Assembly (NCBI GenBank): GCA_028707655.1
Contig: JAQWAN010000016.1
Location: forward strand, 1-16,225
From: Bacteroidaceae bacterium
GTDB lineage: Bacteria > Bacteroidota > Bacteroidia > Bacteroidales > Bacteroidaceae
DNA: 16,225 nucleotides
Direction: 5' to 3'
The translations under genes and the position numbers were made by a program. Below are positions 14,181 through 16,225 of this stretch, one piece after another. The stretch's first letter is position 1, and each line of letters opens with the position of its first letter. The notes under the pieces are model-generated. The model made no database searches and was not told the DNA's origin. It worked only from the letters and a program-made list of their open reading frames with translations.

Positions 14181-16225
14181 TTACATTCTGTTATGGAACG
14201 AACGCGAGATAACCTCTTGTTGATGTTCGCGGCTGAGGCTCACAAAGTGAACAGCATAGCCAGAAACACGTATGGTTAGTTGTGGATAGTTCTCTGGATG
14301 CTCCATAGCATCTTCTAACATCTCCCTATTTAATACATTTACATTCAAATGGTGTGCTCCTTTACTGAAATAACCATCCATCATGGTTACCAAATTTTCT
14401 ATTCTATCTTCTGCTGTAACCCCTAATGATTTAGGAACAATGGAGAAGGTGTTAGAAACACCATCTTGTGCATCTTCATATTTTATTTTGGCAACAGAGG
14501 ATAGTGAAGCAATTGCACCTTTACTGTCGCGTCCATGCATAGGATTAGCTCCTGGTGCAAAAGCCACGCCTTTAAATCGTCCGTCTGGTGTAGCACCTGT
14601 CTTTTTACCATACATCACATTAGAGGTGATGGTAAGGATAGAAAGGGTTGGACGAGCATTCTTATAAACGGGCAGTTTTTTCAACTCTTCGCTGAACATA
14701 TGGGTTAGGTCGACTGCTAGATTATCTACTCTATCGTCGTCATTACCGTAGAATGGAAATTCGCCTTCAATATCAAATGCTTCTGTTAGACCTAGGCTAT
14801 TGCGCTTAGCGGTTACTTTTGCAAATTTAATAGCAGAAAGTGAATCGGCTGCAATAGATAAACCTGCTGCACCATACGCTAAGTTGATACGTGGGTTGGT
14901 GTCTATTAATGCCATCTGGGCTTTCTCGTAGTAATACTTGTCGTGCATAAAGTGAATGATGTTCATGGCATCGTTATAAACACGTGCTATCTCTTTGAGT
15001 ACCACTTTATAATTGGCCATTACCTCATCAAAATCTAAGACATCGCTTTTTAAAGGCTCAATACCCTTAATCATTACCGTTCCTGTGTTCTCACAGCGTC
15101 CGCCATTAATGGCCAATAAGAGTGCTTTGGCTAGATTAGTACGTGCACCAAAGAATTGAATCTGACGACCAATCTCTTGGAAAGAAACACAGCAAGCAAT
15201 ACCATAATCGTCGGAGTGACGTACATCACGCATCAAGTCATCATTCTCATATTGTACAGATGAGGTGTCGATAGATACTTGTGCACAGAACGATTTAAAC
15301 CCTTCTGGTAGAGTAGCCGACCAAAGTATGGTCATATTAGGCTCCGGTGAAGGCCCTAGGTTGTATAATGTCTGTAAGAATCGGAAAGAGGTTTTGGTTA
15401 CTTTATGACGACCGTCGTTAAAACGTCCACCAATAGCTTCGGTTACCCATGTTGGGTCACCTGCAAAGATATCGTTATAGGCTTGCATACGTAATTGACG
15501 AACCATACGTAGCTTAATAACAAACTGGTCAATCAACTCTTGTGCAAAGCTCTCTGTAATGATTCCTTTGCTTAACTCATAATCAATATAGATATCTAGG
15601 AAAGAGGAGACATTACCTAATGACATGGCTGCACCATCTTGCTCTTTTACGGCGGATAGATAGGCCATATATACCCATTGAACAGCTTCTTGTGCGCTGG
15701 TAGCTGGACGACCTAACTCTAATCCGTAATACTCTCCTAATGTTTTGATGGCTTTTAATGCTTTAATCTGATCGGCTACCTCTTCGCGTAAACGAATCTG
15801 TGCTTCGGTCATTGGACCTGTTAGTCCTTTTAAATCGGCTTCTTTTCCCTCTACTAGGCGGTCGATACCATAGAGTGCTAAACGACGATAATCGCCAATA
15901 ACGCGACCACGTGCATAGTTATCTGGTAATCCGGTTAAGAAACCAAGCGATCTAAAGGAACGAATCTCCTCGGTATATACATCAAAAACACCTTCGTTGT
16001 GTGTCTTGCGATAATGGGTAAAGATATCTTTTACAGTGGCATCTACCTCTGTACCATTCTCGCTACAAGCACGTGCTACAACATTGATGCCGCCAAATGG
16101 CTTGATGGCACGACGAAGCAATTCATCGGTCTGTAGACCTACTATCAATTCGTTCTCTTTGTCTATATAACCTGCTTTGTGTGAGGTGATGGTGGATACG
16201 GTGGCATTATCTAAAGATCGGAAGA
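14181..16225 (-). CDS. pflB: Pyruvate formate-lyase (formate acetyltransferase), N-terminus missing
   Basis: The C-terminal 680 or so residues of the glycyl-radical enzyme converting pyruvate and CoA to acetyl-CoA and formate in anaerobic fermentation. The catalytic cysteine pair is in DDYGIACCVSFQEIG, and the glycyl-radical loop RVSGYAVHFVSL stands 26 residues from the C-terminus (ending FHNRM), as in the E. coli enzyme. The reading frame is open to the right edge: before IVGLQTDELLRRA it reads ATVSTITSHKAGYIDKENE, matching the E. coli segment ASTITSHDAGYINKQLE. So TTG at 16148 is not a real start, and about 70 N-terminal residues lie outside. The outermost three codons (F-R-S) come from sequence identical to an Illumina adapter, so reliable coding probably ends at 16214. 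The activator pflA follows downstream. Confidence 0.97.
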   Translation of the reverse strand, partial: FRSLDNATVSTITSHKAGYIDKENELIVGLQTDELLRRAIKPFGGINVVARACSENGTEVDATVKDIFTHYRKTHNEGVFDVYTEEIRSFRSLGFLTGLPDNYARGRVIGDYRRLALYGIDRLVEGKEADLKGLTGPMTEAQIRLREEVADQIKALKAIKTLGEYYGLELGRPATSAQEAVQWVYMAYLSAVKEQDGAAMSLGNVSSFLDIYIDYELSKGIITESFAQELIDQFVIKLRMVRQLRMQAYNDIFAGDPTWVTEAIGGRFNDGRHKVTKTSFRFLQTLYNLGPSPEPNMTILWSATLPEGFKSFCAQVSIDTSSVQYENDDLMRDVRHSDDYGIACCVSFQEIGRQIQFFGARTNLAKALLLAINGGRCENTGTVMIKGIEPLKSDVLDFDEVMANYKVVLKEIARVYNDAMNIIHFMHDKYYYEKAQMALIDTNPRINLAYGAAGLSIAADSLSAIKFAKVTAKRNSLGLTEAFDIEGEFPFYGNDDDRVDNLAVDLTHMFSEELKKLPVYKNARPTLSILTITSNVMYGKKTGATPDGRFKGVAFAPGANPMHGRDSKGAIASLSSVAKIKYEDAQDGVSNTFSIVPKSLGVTAEDRIENLVTMMDGYFSKGAHHLNVNVLNREMLEDAMEHPENYPQLTIRVSGYAVHFVSLSREHQQEVISRSFHNRM
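16215..16225 (+). other. Probable untrimmed Illumina adapter at contig end
   Basis: The final 11 bases, AGATCGGAAGA, are identical to the first 11 bases of the Illumina adapter AGATCGGAAGAGC, and they sit exactly at the end of the window. Read on the minus strand this is TCTTCCGATCT, the well-known 3' end of the adapter oligonucleotide. This is best taken as assembly residue, not genome. Confidence 0.8.

Noticed and set aside
16146..16148. TTG as the start of pflB
   Set aside because: The frame continues upstream with residues matching pyruvate formate-lyase (STITSHKAGYID), so the gene is cut by the edge rather than starting here.

Overview
The window looks like chromosomal DNA from a low-GC member of the Bacteroidota, most likely order Bacteroidales. 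Reasons: a TonB-dependent receptor with a carboxypeptidase-like N-terminal domain next to DUF4876 and DUF6850 family proteins, an ECF sigma operon with DUF4252 proteins, signal peptides ending in A|Q, promoter elements of the Bacteroidetes type (TTG ... TAnnTTTG), and A/T-rich start regions without clear Shine-Dalgarno sites. No rRNA, tRNA, CRISPR array, transposase or phage gene was seen. The genus cannot be fixed from this sequence.

Layout. (1) 1-5913, minus strand: an envelope operon read right to left: TonB-dependent receptor, DUF4876 lipoprotein, DUF6850 outer-membrane beta-barrel, then the first 68 codons of a secreted protein that runs off the left edge. (2) 5914-6433: a 520-base divergent regulatory region with a receptor promoter, repeated ACCTATTA boxes, an 11-codon mini-ORF followed by a terminator-like hairpin, and a decayed repeat with a 22-base period. 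(3) 6434-7490, plus strand: a maltose/galactoside-type O-acetyltransferase and a DoxX-family membrane protein, ending at a bidirectional terminator shared with the next operon. (4) 7631-10752, minus strand: proC-proB-proA, the complete glutamate-to-proline pathway. Its promoter is so close to the proC ATG that the mRNA may be almost leaderless. (5) 10992-12917, plus strand: a tightly overlapping operon of DUF4252 protein, ECF sigma factor, single-pass membrane protein (probable anti-sigma) and second DUF4252 protein, preceded by a sequence that looks like an ECF-sigma promoter. (6) 12918-13340: a 423-base non-coding gap holding inverted repeats. (7) 13341-16225, minus strand: pflA and the 3' part of pflB (anaerobic pyruvate cleavage), separated by a perfect 13-bp hairpin.

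The last 11 bases (16215-16225) match the start of the Illumina adapter, so the right edge is probably a contig end with untrimmed adapter. The first few apparent pflB codons there should not be trusted.

The least understood parts are the receptor/DUF4876/DUF6850/secreted-protein operon with its unusual upstream region, and the DUF4252 ECF operon with its candidate self-regulated promoter. The proline and pyruvate formate-lyase genes are ordinary housekeeping and fermentation genes.
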